64,000 nucleotides of DNA from Pholis gunnellus (GCA_910591455.2 OU342817.1:11256415-11320414), one strand, 5' to 3'. Shown: positions 1-12,730, numbered from the stretch's first letter. Program-made: numbers and translations. The notes: a model not told the origin generated them from the letters alone.

Positions 1-3000
1 ACCCAGTTTGAAACCAAAAGTGTAAAAACGTATTGAATTTTATTGTCGATTGGCTTCTTAAATAAGTGATATTGAAGGATGTATTTAAGCTTTGTATATA
101 TTCACAGTGTATGTATCAAACATGAATACAAGAATTGCATAAGCTAATTTGCTTAAGATAAAAAAAGAGGATTTTTGAGAGTCTTCAGTGGCATCTATAG
201 CCACTTCAGTGTTAATGCTCTGGGTGGGCGTCTGTCTGAACTGGAAACTGAAGGTGGGAAGTCTTATGACATCTACACAGCGGTGGAATGAAATTATAGT
301 TAAATTATAGTTACTCAATTAAGTGCAATTTTTAATTTCTAAAAATTGGGGTTTTCTCATCTGTTATAAGTTATTCTTCTACTCCACTACTACTCTTGAC
401 CACATTTAGATGTTAATGCATTTCTTTTACTGCATCATTTAATTAAATAAAAGGTCTGAGTACTTCTTCTAGCACTGCATGTATGTACAACTGTACAGGT
501 TGCAGTCTAAACCTAGATGCTGCTGCCCTCTACAGGTTGATCCTTTTATCAACACTCGTTTTCTATAGGAATACAGATGTTTTACACATATTTATGAACA
601 AAAAATATATGTTATAGATCCCTGGTCCAATTAAATGAATAGAGTCAATATTGTTTTACTCAAATATGTGTCTTACGGTCAACTTTTGAAGCACATTTAC
701 AATTTTTTTTTACCATTTTTGTTGATTTGGATCTGTATTCTATATATTGATAATGAACCAGTGACTTTGACGTCTTTAATCTTTATGGAGGTTTGAGGGT
801 GCACTACAGGAATCATTGTCCTTTTTAAAATCAATAGTCCAGATGTTTGGACAGACAATTGTAAAGTGACAATAAATTACAAAACATGTTGGTGTCCAAA
901 CACATTTAATCACACATCTGTGTCTTCCATTTGTTTATCAATGTTCTACATCCAGTGAGCCCTTCTGGAGTCCCTCCCAGAATGCAACAGGCATCACGAG
1001 GCTAGCAGCTAAACATACACATTTACCAGCTGTTCACTACTGAAGTTGCCTAGCAACTGATGGTGCAGCAAAGGTGAGGGCAATGATTTGTAACGATTGA
1101 GTCGTTTTTATAACATACCAATATGTCCTTCCTTATGTCTTGATTTGAGTGTCAAAATAACATGGTTACTTGTTGCTACCTTGTGGTTGATGGGAGTCAC
1201 TGTAACTCCATTGGATTCACTTATTTCCTTTCCTATAAAAAGTAACCGGTACTTAAGCTAAATAATTGTCTGGATGGATTGATGGTCACCCACAAAACAA
1301 ATCCCATTCCAGCACTCATTCATATGGTCATTGTAACAAATGGTGTCCTTGAGGGTTTAAGATCAGGCTCCTAGGAAATGTACATTTCATCCAGACTTAT
1401 GGCACAAAGTCATTCCAATGAAGTCGTCTGTATGTGAAATACTGTAGAAAAAGAGGTGCAAGTCATTTTCCAATAATACAATTTATTGTAACACTAAAAA
1501 GCAGATAGAACAGCAGCAATTGCAATACAATCTGATAATGTAGACTGTCAAGGACCAACTGCAGGCAGAAAACAGTGTCAGCACTTTGTAAAACCAAGGA
1601 TATAACATCCGTCCGTCCGTCTGTCTGTTTGATTGGTATTAGTTCAGTAATAAGTTCACTCTGTCTGCATGGTTTCATTCAGTTTGGTACAGAACTAAGC
1701 ACGGGTTGTAATGTTACAGGAACAGGTGTGGCGTTTAATGTCTTTCAGTAAGCTGGATGTAATATATCACAGCTGAGCTGACAGGCGCCTGCAGGCACCA
1801 GAGAGGGCCTTTGTGTATATGTGCTGAACACCTCAACGTCCTCATATAACACCTGAAGTCATGGGGACTGCATGTTATATTTACATCTCAAAATCTGAAT
1901 CTGATCATCTCAAAATCCAGAAGAGTAGCCTCAACTAAAGAGAATGTATTGGAAATCACATACTATCACATAAATATTTGCAGTTAAACATATTGACATT
2001 GCAATTAAAGTCCTCTTCATTGCAAGTACTTTGTAGCACAATTTGTATGTAGTTAACTGCGGACCGGCCCAGTTTTTCCATTCTTTGTTCAGCAGCCTAT
2101 AAAACTTCTCTAACCGGTTGGTTGTTCATCCAACCACAGAAAGAATTTTATGCATTTTTCTGTTGTTGCTTGCGAAACAAAGGTAACAAGGAGGCACCCT
2201 CAAGCAATACAAAGTCAATACACGATGATGAATTATTTTCTCCTTTGGTGCGGGCAGAACTTATATGCACACTCAGTGTGGCAATTTTTGGTTACCTCAA
2301 AATAATGTGCTCATTGTGATATGTGTACCCTTTGCCAAAATGACGAGGATCGAATGTAGTGTAAAATGTCACATGCTTGTGCAGTAACATAATGTGCAAT
2401 GTTTGTTTTGAGGGCTCTGAGCCTGAACCTGAGCAGACACCATCCCTTTAATTCTAGCGCCATCTGCTGTAACTCTCCCAACATCGCAGGTATGACACAG
2501 CCCGTGTGATTCCCATAGCTCAAGACCACGTCCCAGCCTTCATTCAATTGGCCTTGCCATGGTCCATAGACCCAATCCCAATGTCCCCCCTAAAGCCTTA
2601 AACCCTGAACCCTCTACCGACGTCACCTGGTAAGTGGTTGAGTGTGAGAGGCTGTGAGGGCTTGGAATGGTGTAAATACGAACGGGACAGCACTTTGCTG
2701 CAACATATCACGTTACCATGACCATGTCAAAAACATGATGTACAATTGTGGGTATTTATTTTATATTTTTTACTCCCTGATTTGAACGTCTTCCAGGCTC
2801 TTTTTCCTCACAAGATCTATTTACTCATTTTTGTCAAAACAGCTTCAATGACAAAATCAAATAAATAGATATCCTCTGATTTCATGTTTTTTTTTGTTCC
2901 ATCTTTAATCCTTAATGTTTCTGTGTAAATTTAATACTCCAGGCTGAACACACGTGAGTCGTCCTCTTTGTTTACCTTTTTTTTACGTCTCCATGCATCG

Positions 3001-4475
3001 CTAAAGAAAGCAGTTAAAGTCATGTTTGGTTATTAAAGGTGCTAAATTACAAATTCAGAGCATCAATAAAGCAGCAAACAACTATTCACTTTCCTGGCTA
3101 TGTCCAATGGTAAAGAAATCTGCCTACCAACACCTCTAAAGCTTACTGATTAACATGTATGTCAGCTATTTCTGGGCCGGGCGCAGTGACTTCCTGGTGT
3201 TTATTGTGGTTGCCAATGAATAATCTGTTACTTAACTTTCTGTAAAACCACAAATTGCCAAAGACAAATATGCGAATGGTATCAAACCTTTCATCTAACT
3301 CTCCTCCAGAAAGCAAAACAAGTGTGTTTCCCTAAATGTGGAACTAATCCTTTAAATATATTTTCAGCTTTGGCAGACGTATTGATTCGATTCAATTTAA
3401 TTAATTTGTTTAGCTACAATCATAAATCACAAATTTGCTTCAAAGGGATTTACAATCTGTACAACATACGACATCCTCTGTCCCAGGACCCTCACATCGG
3501 AACAAGAAAAGCCCGCCCTCCCAAAAAAATAAAAACTTTAACGGGGAAAAAAACAAGGAAGATCCTTTAGGGAGAGCAACATTAGCTGCTGGAAGACGCA
3601 GATCAACAGGCCTTTGTCAGTGAGCGTCTCATTGAGGACAGGCAGCATTCACTGTGGCCTATCTAAGGGGCTCAACATAGTGTGTGAATGACGCTATCGT
3701 TAGGATCACAGAAACCCCATTATCACTACTCACTGACATCACTCAGCCCTCCACAACAGCAATGCAACACCCTATCCCCAGCTCACACACACACCCCCGC
3801 CCGTCTCCTGCAGCACCGTCATTGTGTACGCCGGTCAGCCCATTGTCTGTGTGGGGGATTGGTGGACAATGTCGCCAATCTCTGTCCGAAACCATGATCC
3901 AACACTGCTATTGTGACCTGTCTTTTTCCCACTTGACCAGACAAGATGGTATTCCCGTGTGATGAGAGGGTGGGTGGGTGGGTAGGGGGTCCTCTGTTCT
4001 GCCTGGCACTGGGGGAGAGCATGTGAAGTGGCACAGATTAGCAATTTGTGACGCTATTACAGTCACAGTGGTGATCATGAGTCGACACTTGGACAGGCTG
4101 CTTACACAATACCCAGCCGTGATGTCAACAACATCATCACTTCTCTACTTACAGTGAGTATTGCAGTGGAAATCCCTGCTTCTCCGTGGCTGGGGTCTTA
4201 ACAGTGTGAAGGCAAGATAATTCTACCATCTACACTGAGAAGAGTTTCATACCCGACGACAGCTTGAGCAAATTAAGTTTACTGCTCCACCATTGGAAAA
4301 ACCTTCCATGAAGCCGGATTATTTCTACGTGAAACATCATCTCTTCTACAGAATGAAGCAACAGAATCAAACAACTGTCGGACCTTTGAAACCAACTATT
4401 GTGATTCTTTGACTAAAATTGTGTGATGGGATGCAGAAGGATGGACAGCAACATTTGACACTCGTACAACAACAA
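1..4475. other. Left intergenic region, mostly unassigned
   Basis: No reading frame here looks like a known protein; the ORFs are short and of low-complexity or random composition. The interval holds a degraded dispersed repeat at about 3.06-3.36 kb (listed separately) and, at its right end, the probable 5' untranslated part of tmem125. Nothing else is assignable by eye. Confidence 0.6.
3060..3360 (+). repeat. Degraded copy of the TAAGCTAAGC-associated dispersed repeat family
   Basis: The segment contains short phrases (tctgcctaccaacacctcta near 3120, gccgggcgcagtgacttcct near 3178, and ggtatcaaacctttcatcta near 3278) that I recognise as parts of a repeat common in perch-like fish genomes. 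Its last part resembles the ends of the copies at 28.9, 37.1 and 48.2 kb, with a 'gagtggtatcaatcttctcatct'-type block followed by 'agaaagcaaa'. The central TAAGCTAAGC block is missing. Class of element unknown. Confidence 0.45.
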
Positions 4476-4558
4476 GTGAGTTTTCACAGAAGCTGAGATA
4501 ATACAGTTATATAGTTGTGGTGAATACAAAATCATCTTTTTCTGCACATTCTTGCAAG
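4476..4558 (+). other. tmem125: Probable 5' UTR intron of tmem125
   Basis: A good donor (aacaa|gtgagt, 4476) is followed 83 bases later by a pyrimidine-rich acceptor (cacattcttgcaag|gtgtca). Splicing here would place the ATG at 4601 about 42 bases into the second exon. This is inference from splice consensus only. Confidence 0.4.
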
Positions 4559-4600
4559 GTGTCAGTCTGGTTTTGGGCTGGCTGAGCTGTGACCACTGCC

Positions 4601-5314
4601 ATGCCTGACACGCAGACCTTTTACCAGCCCCGCCACACCATCCTTCACCCCCCAGGTCTCTACCTGGACCCCACTTTGATGCAGCGACGTGTCCTGGAAG
4701 ATCAAGTGGAGCTGTGGTGGTTCAGAGAGCCACGCCGCTCCCTGTTGTGCTACTGTGCCTCTGTGGCCCTCATACTGGGGCTTGGCCTCGGCGGCGTGGG
4801 CCTCCTCTCCACCACCACCAGCCTGTCCGGGGAGTGGCGCCTCGGAGTGGGCACTACCCTCTGCCTCCTAGCCCTGGCTGTTCTGCTCAAGCAGCTTCTC
4901 AGCTCTGCCATCCAGGACATGAACTGTGTGCACAGCTGGCGTAGGATCGACCAGCTGAAGAGCGGCGGCAGGGCTGACCCGGCCCTGATGTTAGCCGTGG
5001 GGCTGGCAGTGATGCTCTGTGGGACGGTGCTTCTCTGTGTGGCCACAATCGGCAGCCAAGCTCATGACGGCAAGGAGATGTTGGTGTCCAGCCTGGTGCT
5101 GATGGCTGCTGGGACAGGCATGTCTCTAGCTGTAGTGGGCTACGGCGTGATCATCTACATTAGAAGAAGACGGGAGCAGAGGAGGAGGATGATGCTGAGA
5201 GTGAGCAGAGCGAGGAGGCTGGGCGGTCAAACTGTCAGGGTGTTCAGTGTCTCAGGAGGACAGATGAGTCAGGCCAGGAGAGAGACATGCTCGAGCAGGA
5301 CCAACCTGATCTGA
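4601..5314 (+). CDS. tmem125: Transmembrane protein 125
   Basis: The complete coding sequence of 237 residues lies in one exon, slightly longer than the human protein. The frame is open upstream to a GTG at 4589, but the first ATG is at 4601 and I take that as the start. A DQVELWWF-type motif (residues 34-41) is followed by a first membrane segment (about 47-71), then SGEWRLG and a second segment (about 81-101) that runs into KQLLSSAIQDMNC, the most recognisable family signature. Two further segments lie at about 128-150 and 160-187, then an arginine-rich tail (188-206) and a C-terminus rich in Ser and Arg ending NLI. It is a predicted four-pass membrane protein of unknown biochemical role. 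The c1orf210-like gene next door converges on it, as in human 1p34.2, which supports the assignment. Confidence 0.92.
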   Translation: MPDTQTFYQPRHTILHPPGLYLDPTLMQRRVLEDQVELWWFREPRRSLLCYCASVALILGLGLGGVGLLSTTTSLSGEWRLGVGTTLCLLALAVLLKQLLSSAIQDMNCVHSWRRIDQLKSGGRADPALMLAVGLAVMLCGTVLLCVATIGSQAHDGKEMLVSSLVLMAAGTGMSLAVVGYGVIIYIRRRREQRRRMMLRVSRARRLGGQTVRVFSVSGGQMSQARRETCSSRTNLI

Positions 5315-5493
5315 ATGGACTAAATGAGCAAAATCACTCAGAGGAAAAGGATCAAAGAGTCCGTGAAATGAAAGGTTTTTATTACATTTGTCTAGCAGCC
5401 GTAGAAAATGTCAAAGAGATGAATTGAGGAGAGCATAAGTAGCCTTAGTCTTGGGTTCCTCAGCTGTTTGGTCATTGTTTTGTTACCATTTGC

Positions 5494-5499
5494 ATTAAA
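5494..5499 (+). promoter_or_regulatory. Candidate poly(A) signal for tmem125 (ATTAAA)
   Basis: ATTAAA lies 180 bases after the tmem125 stop codon and is the first hexamer of this type downstream. No cleavage site can be verified from sequence alone. Confidence 0.3.
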
Positions 5500-6003
5500 A
5501 TCACTACTGTTAAACTTCAGCAAAAGAGTACTTCAAAATAGTTTGTAAATGAAAGACAGATTGTTGCACCGCATATTTTCAACAATGACTCAATCAGTAA
5601 TTGACGCACACATCTTCTGTGTACACCATTGTGATACATTTGATTAATTATGGTTGAACAAAAAAATCAAATTAAATCATCACTGTTCAAAAAAGAAGAA
5701 AGACACTCTTCTGGCAAACAGCTAACAAGCCTTTAATCAGGTAGAGCTGGGTAACATGTTGTCTGTGCATGAAATAACCATTTGATTCAAGGCTTTTGAA
5801 GTGCCTTCAACCTTTATTTCTTTTCAAACTTTTGTGTTCCCTACCAAAGAACATCGTCGTTACATTTCTTTAAACTTCCGAGCACTTCAGACCTTTTCCT
5901 TTTTATTCACGTCACTGTGTTGGATAAGTCAATACCACTGACTCATAGACCAAGGTTGGCAATGAACGAAATAATATCTGAATATATATAATTGGAAAAA
6001 TAA

Positions 6004-6009
6004 TTTATT
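6004..6009 (-). promoter_or_regulatory. Candidate poly(A) signal for the c1orf210-like gene
   Basis: The minus strand reads AATAAA here, about 865 bases beyond the stop codon; another lies near 5815. Choice between them is not possible by eye. Confidence 0.25.
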
Positions 6010-6703
6010 CATAAAGTACATTCAAAATGAAATTATTTCAGACAATACATAGAAATACACTGATTTACTTTTTAATAAAACAAAATTATGAGGTTTCAAA
6101 TTGTTTGACCTTTATTGCTGATTCACAGCCAAATAAAGTCAAGCAAACACTCAACTCGAATATGAAAAGTTTACTTGGTCGAGTGATTGGCAGGTGCTCT
6201 CAAATGTATCATCAGGGTACAAATAGGGAACACTTTACTTAACGTGACATCTAATGAAGAACCAGTACAGTCAAAACATCGAACTGTCTCAGTCCAGATA
6301 TAAGAGATATATAATCTAATGTGCAGATAATCTCTACTTTTCATTCACTGAATCTGCTATCATGCACCCAGCCTAAGTATAGCATGGGATACAACTGTGA
6401 TACTGTACTCAAATGAACTCAAAGACAAGCAGTAACTTTTTTCAATAATTCTATCTTCTTCTGTTGATATATTTTTTTTATGTTACTTTCATCATATCAT
6501 ACTATTTAAATGTGCTCATTTTGGACACAAGTCCAATCATAATCGCAACTTCATTTTCAAGCAGCTGAGGCTCATTCAGTGTTCACATTCATCATATCTA
6601 CAGCACTGTGGGTCAGGACCCCTCCACGACTCAAGATAGTCTTAGAGGCCACAAAATGATTAATAGGAACAGGAAAAAGAAAAATTATGATTCACAAATG
6701 TGT

Positions 6704-6708
<5 letters not shown>

Positions 6709-6736
<28 letters not shown>
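6709..6736. repeat. (CT)n microsatellite
   Basis: About fourteen CT units in the presumed 3' UTR of the c1orf210-like gene. Confidence 0.95.
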
Positions 6737-6739
<3 letters not shown>

Positions 6740-6872
6740 TTCTTTTTACTTTTCTTCTAAATGAAACAATATGGAACTTTTTTAGGGGAACTTACTCTTC
6801 ATAGTTCATAGATGTTCATATAGAAGGTGTAAGAGGTTACGTGTAGACTGATTCATTTCAAGAAGTAGACAG

Positions 6873-7264
6873 TCACCCTATAGTGAACTGAAGATCATCG
6901 TCGCTGTCTTCCTCCTCCTCCTCCTCTTCCTGTCTCTCTCTCTCTGCCCTTTCTTTCTCACTGGCCTGGATATAGTTATCCTCGATGAAGCCATCGTCAT
7001 CGTCATCCAGCCCTCTTGAAGTGCCTCCAACCACTCCCATTCTACCCAACACATTGTTAGGGAAGGGCGGCTCGTCCTGGCCGTACTGGCTGACCCCGTC
7101 GGCCTCCTGGAGCAGGGAGTGTCTGTAGCTGGCCAAGAAGCGATGGAAGAGACGAAACTTGACAGTCATCACGATGAGGAGTGAGATGGTGAGGACTGTC
7201 CCCAGTCCTGCAGCCAGATAGGACCACTCCAGCGACTTTGGGCTCTCTTCTGGAACGACTGCCC
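6873..7264 (-). CDS. c1orf210-like, coding exon 2
   Basis: The acceptor is TACTCAG|GGGCA. The exon encodes residues 71-200, with the membrane segment and the conserved DGFIEDNYIQ tail motif, and ends in TGA. The 5' 10 codons upstream of the acceptor are also open but belong to the intron. Confidence 0.85.
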
Positions 7265-7608
7265 CTGAGTACACACCAGTAAAAAAAGACTTTATAGCAT
7301 CTACATGTAGCTATAAAGTTGGAGAGGTCAACACCAGTGCATTCGCACTGTTTCCTGTAAATGAGGTGTTATAGAGTTCAAAGTTCCTCGAACACACCTG
7401 GTTGTAAATAGTTAGATGATGGAACAGTTTGTAACTCACTTTGAATTGCAGAACCGTTTGTGTTGGTGTGATCTTCTAATTCCATCAGAAGATGCCTCTG
7501 AGGGCCTTCGTGTCCCCCAACATCTGATATAGCAGCCTGATGTGCTTCTCTGATAAAAGCTCCACAGAGAAAAAACACCACAAAGAGGATGCAGCTCCAC
7601 AGGCCCAT
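6873..7608 (-). CDS. c1orf210-like type III endosome membrane protein (TEMP), whole gene span
   Basis: Two coding exons (7398-7608 and 6873-7264) join in phase to give 200 residues; the human homologue is 113. Exon 1 starts MGLWSCILFVVFFLCGAF, a convincing signal peptide, then gives a hydrophilic stretch with one N-glycosylation sequon (N51-G-S). Exon 2 holds one membrane segment (about 83-106), then RFHR/LASYRH and the acidic DDDDDGFIEDNYIQ motif (about 157-170) that identifies the family, and ends in a Glu/Asp-rich stretch. The human protein sits in endosomal membranes without a cleaved signal peptide and carries sorting motifs in its cytosolic tail. Here the topology would be a lumenal N-terminus with a cytosolic acidic tail. 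The gene converges on tmem125, as in human. The family call is firm; the longer N-terminus is the uncertain part. Confidence 0.82.
7398..7608 (-). CDS. c1orf210-like, coding exon 1
   Basis: Starts at the ATG complementary to 7606-7608. The frame stays open for eight more codons upstream, but those run into a likely acceptor (ttgatttcccctcag|gacgcagag), suggesting that a non-coding exon precedes. It ends in phase 1 at a CCAG|GTGTG donor and encodes residues 1-70, including the predicted signal peptide. Confidence 0.7.
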
Positions 7609-10469
7609 CTCTGCGTCCTGAGGGGAAATCAAATCATGAAGTGATTACATCTACTGAGGATCATGAGATGGTACCATTTACCATTTAAAGGTGGGGCTGC
7701 CTACAAGAAAAGTCCCCTTTGTGATGCTACCCCAAAGAAAACACTATGCAGGGAAACGCAAAGAGGAAAATATGCACTAAAAAGGCCATCATTGATACTC
7801 ACTTGGTTTGAACTCAAGAAAGCATCTTTACGCAGAATAAAGAGGTGATTTCATCCCCCATCACTTGTATTGCATTAGGAAGGGATCTTTTAGGCAGTCA
7901 TTGAGGAGAGAAGTAACAATCAGAGCAACCAATAACTCTTTCAATGTACATGTGGTATTGTCAGTATTGTTTGAATTAGTGTATTAGTGATGTATGGCTG
8001 ATGAGACATCCTGACACCTGAAGTTTTATATTTCATGGCCAATAAGGTTTTAACCAGTGTCATGCGACTATCAATACATTTAAAACTGACGCTGGGCTAT
8101 TAGAGGGTTAACATTATCTGAACTCAAAGCACGTTCTGATTTGATTGGACATTTTGGAGATCTACATTGTTAGATACAATCTTTTCTGTTTTATATTTCC
8201 TTTCATAAGATTTGATTCAATTTACACTGTTGAACACATTTGATTTTGAAGATTTGATTAGACTTTAGTTACCTTCTACATCAGTGGTGTTCAGACCTTT
8301 TTGATTGTGGGCCATATACAAAACAATATAAGGAGTCAAGCACTAAACAACACTGCAAGAAAATCTGTGTTTTTAGACCAGAATTACCAACCAAATTAGT
8401 TAATTATTAATTCAAGATTCATTTTCTATCAAATTAACTACCCAACACTACTAAACAGTTCAACGTTTAATATAACAGTAGTTTATTTGTGTGCTATTTT
8501 TGTATCTGCTGTTCCTAAATTTGATTATATTATGATGTTTTGTGTAAATCTGTAAATAAGTCAAGTTAAAACAAGCAGAAATGACCAAATACCGTTATTG
8601 TTTTTTGTTCATGGCCTCAGCGCCCACTTAAAAGATTACGATGCAAATGTGAATGTAAGATGTAAATCTATACGTTTAATATTAAGACGTAACAAACACA
8701 GTTGGTTTCGGACGGAGAAAAGTTCAAGTTTATTTTATAAAAATGGGCAGCAGTTGGCCGTGGTTTGGCCCCCAGATCTACATAATGATACACAAACATT
8801 GTTGACATTATCATCAATGGTCGCAACCCTTTGTTTTGGGTCATCGTAATCCTGAAATATCAGAGTTTAGAAAAAGCTGAATCCGTAATCCATGAGCAGG
8901 CGCCTTCAACCAGTAAATAAAAAATTAACATGAACAAAAACATTCATCTTTGTGTTTCAGTATTCCCCTTTCACACAGAAACTGTCACATGGTTTTAGGG
9001 AGCGGACTTTCAGGTTTGGAGCAATGTCCATGATTATAGTCTTGAACTGCTTACTAATTAACTTTAGACAAAGCTTCAATCGACCTATGTTGTACAGAGA
9101 ATAATCCAAATTCTAGAGAGCAGAAATACAGTATATCCATGCTACGTAGTTTGGTTGAATGTATTTAATTTGAGGCAGCAGTACACTGATAAAACAAAAA
9201 ATGTATCTGGTGATGCAGGTCAGCACACGGTAGCTATGTGTCTCAGTCAATCATTAGTCATATGACCAAAACAGACCCAATAATGTCTCACCTACATCAC
9301 AGTTGCACACATACTGTCAATTTACACAATCTAACAACAACACACGTATAAAGTCTAAAGAGACTTACCTGTATCAAAATATGACAACTGACAGAGCAGG
9401 TGTACTGCGTCACCTCGACCTGACTTTTAACTGCTGTTTTTGTCTTCCTCTTCTGAAAATATCAAGAGACTTGCTGAGCAAAGGTTGCAGGACATACCAT
9501 AATACCACCCTTCCTGTAACAAGCCCTTAAGACAGAGATGTTAATGAGTAACTTTGTTAGGTTTTCCTCCATTTCTCCTGCCTATTCCTTTTTTCTCAGG
9601 AGTGAATGCAAAAAGTGTGAGTAAAACCATAAGGCACTTGATATTTCAACAATGTACTCTTTCAAAATAGAGGTCGTTCACTAGACATAATACAAAATTC
9701 AGCGACATGGTCAAATAAAGCCTTTGGCTAAATTGTCATCATTGCTGCATCTGTGCTCTGAGGCCAGATAGTGTCACTATAATCACATACAACACATATG
9801 AAACAAGAGCACTCCACGTAGTCTACATGCTGTATGTGCACGGAGCGCATCTGCATCAATTTACCATTAGTTTTGGGCAGTTAAGGAAAATCACCGAGAT
9901 AAAAAGGTGGATTTTACATTGCTTCATGAAGATCATTTTTTGTTCGTTCTTGAACCACTTCTCACTAAATCAGTGATGCTGAGAGAAGGAAATCAAGTGT
10001 CTTCATAAGAGCTTAAATCGTAAGAATTCAGACACTTTAATCTCTCTCGCTGCACCTCACTATAAATTCTGCGCTTTTCTTTAATACGAATACAACAATG
10101 CTTCACAATCAGTGGGCGGAGGTGTTCTTCAGTGAGTCACTGAGCCCCAGGCTGCTCTCCGGGTGCTTTACAGCAGCCCTCTCCCTCTGAGTTGAATGTA
10201 CAGGTCAGCTTTCATGTGTACATGTATGAATATGATTTGATTTTTTAAGATCACCAGGAAACATCAATGCACAGTGAAGTAGAGACGTGAGCTTTCAGAA
10301 CTAAGAAAAGTACCAGCTTCTATTCTTTTTACATTTTTTCAAAAACTTTAGCTGTTTTACGCATTTAGTAGCAACAATTCTGTATTTTCTCTCCATGCCT
10401 TTTTTTTTACAGACTTTACTATTGTAAGGTTTTTTTGTCCGGCCTGCCCCAGACAATTACTAAAAGTCT

Positions 10470-10865
10470 TCAAGTGGTGCAGAACGCTGCAACCAGAATT
10501 ACAAATAAAACTAAATCTTTCACCATATTACACAAAATGTAACTTCCCTTCATTGATTCCCATACATGTCAGATCACACTGCCTCTGATGACTGACAAAA
10601 TTGTAAATGGACACGCCCCCTTCCTATTTGTCTGATCTCCCCAAGCAGGACTCTCCGCTCCTGTCTGTCCCCAGAGCTAAAAAGCAGTCAGCTGGCTGCA
10701 AACCCTCCTCTGCTCTTCCCAAAAGGTCGGACCCTCCCCTCTGCAAAAAGAAAAGCAACACGACCCTCCCCTCTTTTTCCAACCTTTCCTCTGCTTTAGT
10801 AATTTGTTTATGGTACCTTAGTCCCCAGCTTGTTAAATTGTTTATTATGCATTCATACTCCATTC
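10470..10865 (+). mobile_element. LINE (Jockey/L2-like) remnant, end of reverse transcriptase
   Basis: One frame from 10471 reads LQVVQNAATRITNKTK, matching the LQ-VQNAAAR block found near the C-terminus of Jockey-superfamily reverse transcriptases. After a frameshift, another frame (about 10607-10740) reads NGHAP, then SYLSDLPKQ and LLSVPRAKKQSAG, matching the usual 'APxYLSDL...LxVPR' block. Stops and frame changes show it is dead. The exact LINE family cannot be assigned by eye. Confidence 0.7.
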
Positions 10866-12499
10866 AGCCCCCCATCACATTTAATCAGTTCCTTCTAAAA
10901 AAGAAAGGGAAATTGATTTGTGGTCACTTCATAGTTACATACTTTCCATTCAGAATGAGGTTTAAAGTTTAAGTCGTCATATCCAGTATTCAGTGTTGTT
11001 TTTCTTGAAACAAATACACATCCTTTTATATAGATCTTATTGCAGTCTTATTTAAAAGATCTTGTTGAAACAGGTAGAAATACCTTGAAATTATAGGCTG
11101 GACAAAGCAGTGGGGTCAAGAATAAAAATGCTCATTGATCAGTAACTGTCAAAATCCCATTTATTCTGCAAAACCCATTCTGTGTAATTCTGTGTTGTTA
11201 TGGTGACCGACATTCTCTGTGCATGTCAACATTTCATCTGTGATTTTTACCCTTAGCTTTCAGTGAATAATCAAATTTAATCAGTGTAGTAATGGACAGT
11301 TTGGAGTTTTGACACGCTCATATTGCTTATAAACCAGAACCAAACCGGCTTAAGTGTCCTGCTCCCAGTCCTGCCATAACGACAGACATCTGTAGAGAGC
11401 TTAATGCATATTAATGTGCATATTGCACTTTATTGCAATTTTCATATGACACATCTCATCATCCCTCTAATACATTAACACAGCTTATTAATACCTGAAC
11501 ATATCCATGTAATTAAAAGCATAATCGATGCAAAAGGAGGTTCTTCAAGTGTCTCTATTTCAGAAATACAACTTGCATTTGATATGCATATTAGGGCGCC
11601 TTCTAGACTGAGAAAAAAACCCGATCCAATTATAATCCATTAAGCTTTCTCCATTATGGTCATTGTAAGGCCCACAGCTGAGCAAATTTACTTTGGTGCT
11701 TATGAACCTACAGTGTGCTAGAACACACAAGGAGGAGACATTGGATTAATCATGTTATGTGTATATATTAACAAGGACTTATCATGTTCATTTTCAGGTT
11801 CATGTATTTTTGGGGTTTCTAGAACCTGTTTACATGCTTTAATGATCAAAAGACGTCTTATTTTTCTCATCCTATCTGTCTGACTATACCTGTATTCAAC
11901 CTCTGTCTGAAAAGCTCAATTTCAGCGCCTGTCTCTTTAAGTACTCCCCTTATTAACATGTTGCCATGTGCATAGGCATTATTATTACTACAGGCCTAGG
12001 TAATGCCCAAAAAGCTTACGGACTAAACTTGCAATAGTTAAACAATTATTTTATCACACGTATCACAGCCTTCATTTGAACATTAAATTCTTCTGGATAT
12101 CTTTGCACTGTAAAATTATATTCTGTAAATCAAAAGATCAGATACAGAAAACTTTTAAATAATGTTTCATCGCGAATTTGTTCACAAGTTGTGAACATTG
12201 TATCAATAAATTACAGAACCCTGGGTACTGGTGAGTATCGGCCCACTTCAAGCACTGTTGACAAACATCATTGTGTAATTCATGGCACAAGTCAAACTAA
12301 ATAATTTGACTCTAGCCGAAGACTAAAGCACATTTTTCTTCTGAAATAAGGTCCCATGGTGGTTGACCAAAAGGGGCGGGACTTCGCCTCTCCGTAGGAA
12401 GATGAGCCAAATCTGAATGTCTTGTTGAATCACATGTCTTCTGATCTGGGCAAGCCACATACAAACTGACTGGGTTTTCTTATTTCACAGTTTGTGGGT

Positions 12500-12730
12500 T
12501 TGCAGGTTCAGGTTCAGGTTCAGGTTACTTTTATTGGTCCCCGTAGGTAGACTTGGTTTGCAATAGAGAGCGAGGCATCCATCTCTGCACTACAGATACC
12601 CACATGTTCGCAAGGACTGAAAAAATATGAGTTTTTCATGATACGGCCCCTTATCTCACCCAAGAAAATAAGGCTAACAAGATTAAAGAGTGAACAAAGC
12701 TGTTTTGTTGTCACTGTCATCCTTTATACC
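12500..12730 (-). mobile_element. Non-LTR retroelement 3' end with AACCTG tandem tail
   Basis: Read on the minus strand, the segment ends GGGGACCAATAAAAGTAACC followed by about three to four AACCTG units, which is the structure of a LINE or SINE 3' tail. The same GGGGAC(c/t)AATAAA-like ending, but with a different tandem tail, occurs at 21.72 kb. Nothing upstream is clearly coding. Confidence 0.45.

Noticed and set aside
3684..3962. 92-residue open frame
   Set aside because: Proline/serine/threonine-rich low-complexity translation with no recognisable domain; overlapping frames on both strands are equally open.
4589..4600. Upstream extension of tmem125 by four codons
   Set aside because: The first codon there is GTG; the first ATG is at 4601 and fits a normal start.
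8282..8330. CAGTGGTGTTCAGACCTTTT motif resembling a hAT transposon end
   Set aside because: No matching opposite end or target duplication was found; a single short match is not enough.
10607..10972. 121-residue frame considered as a host gene
   Set aside because: The YLSDL...LLSVPRA pattern is the end of a LINE reverse transcriptase.
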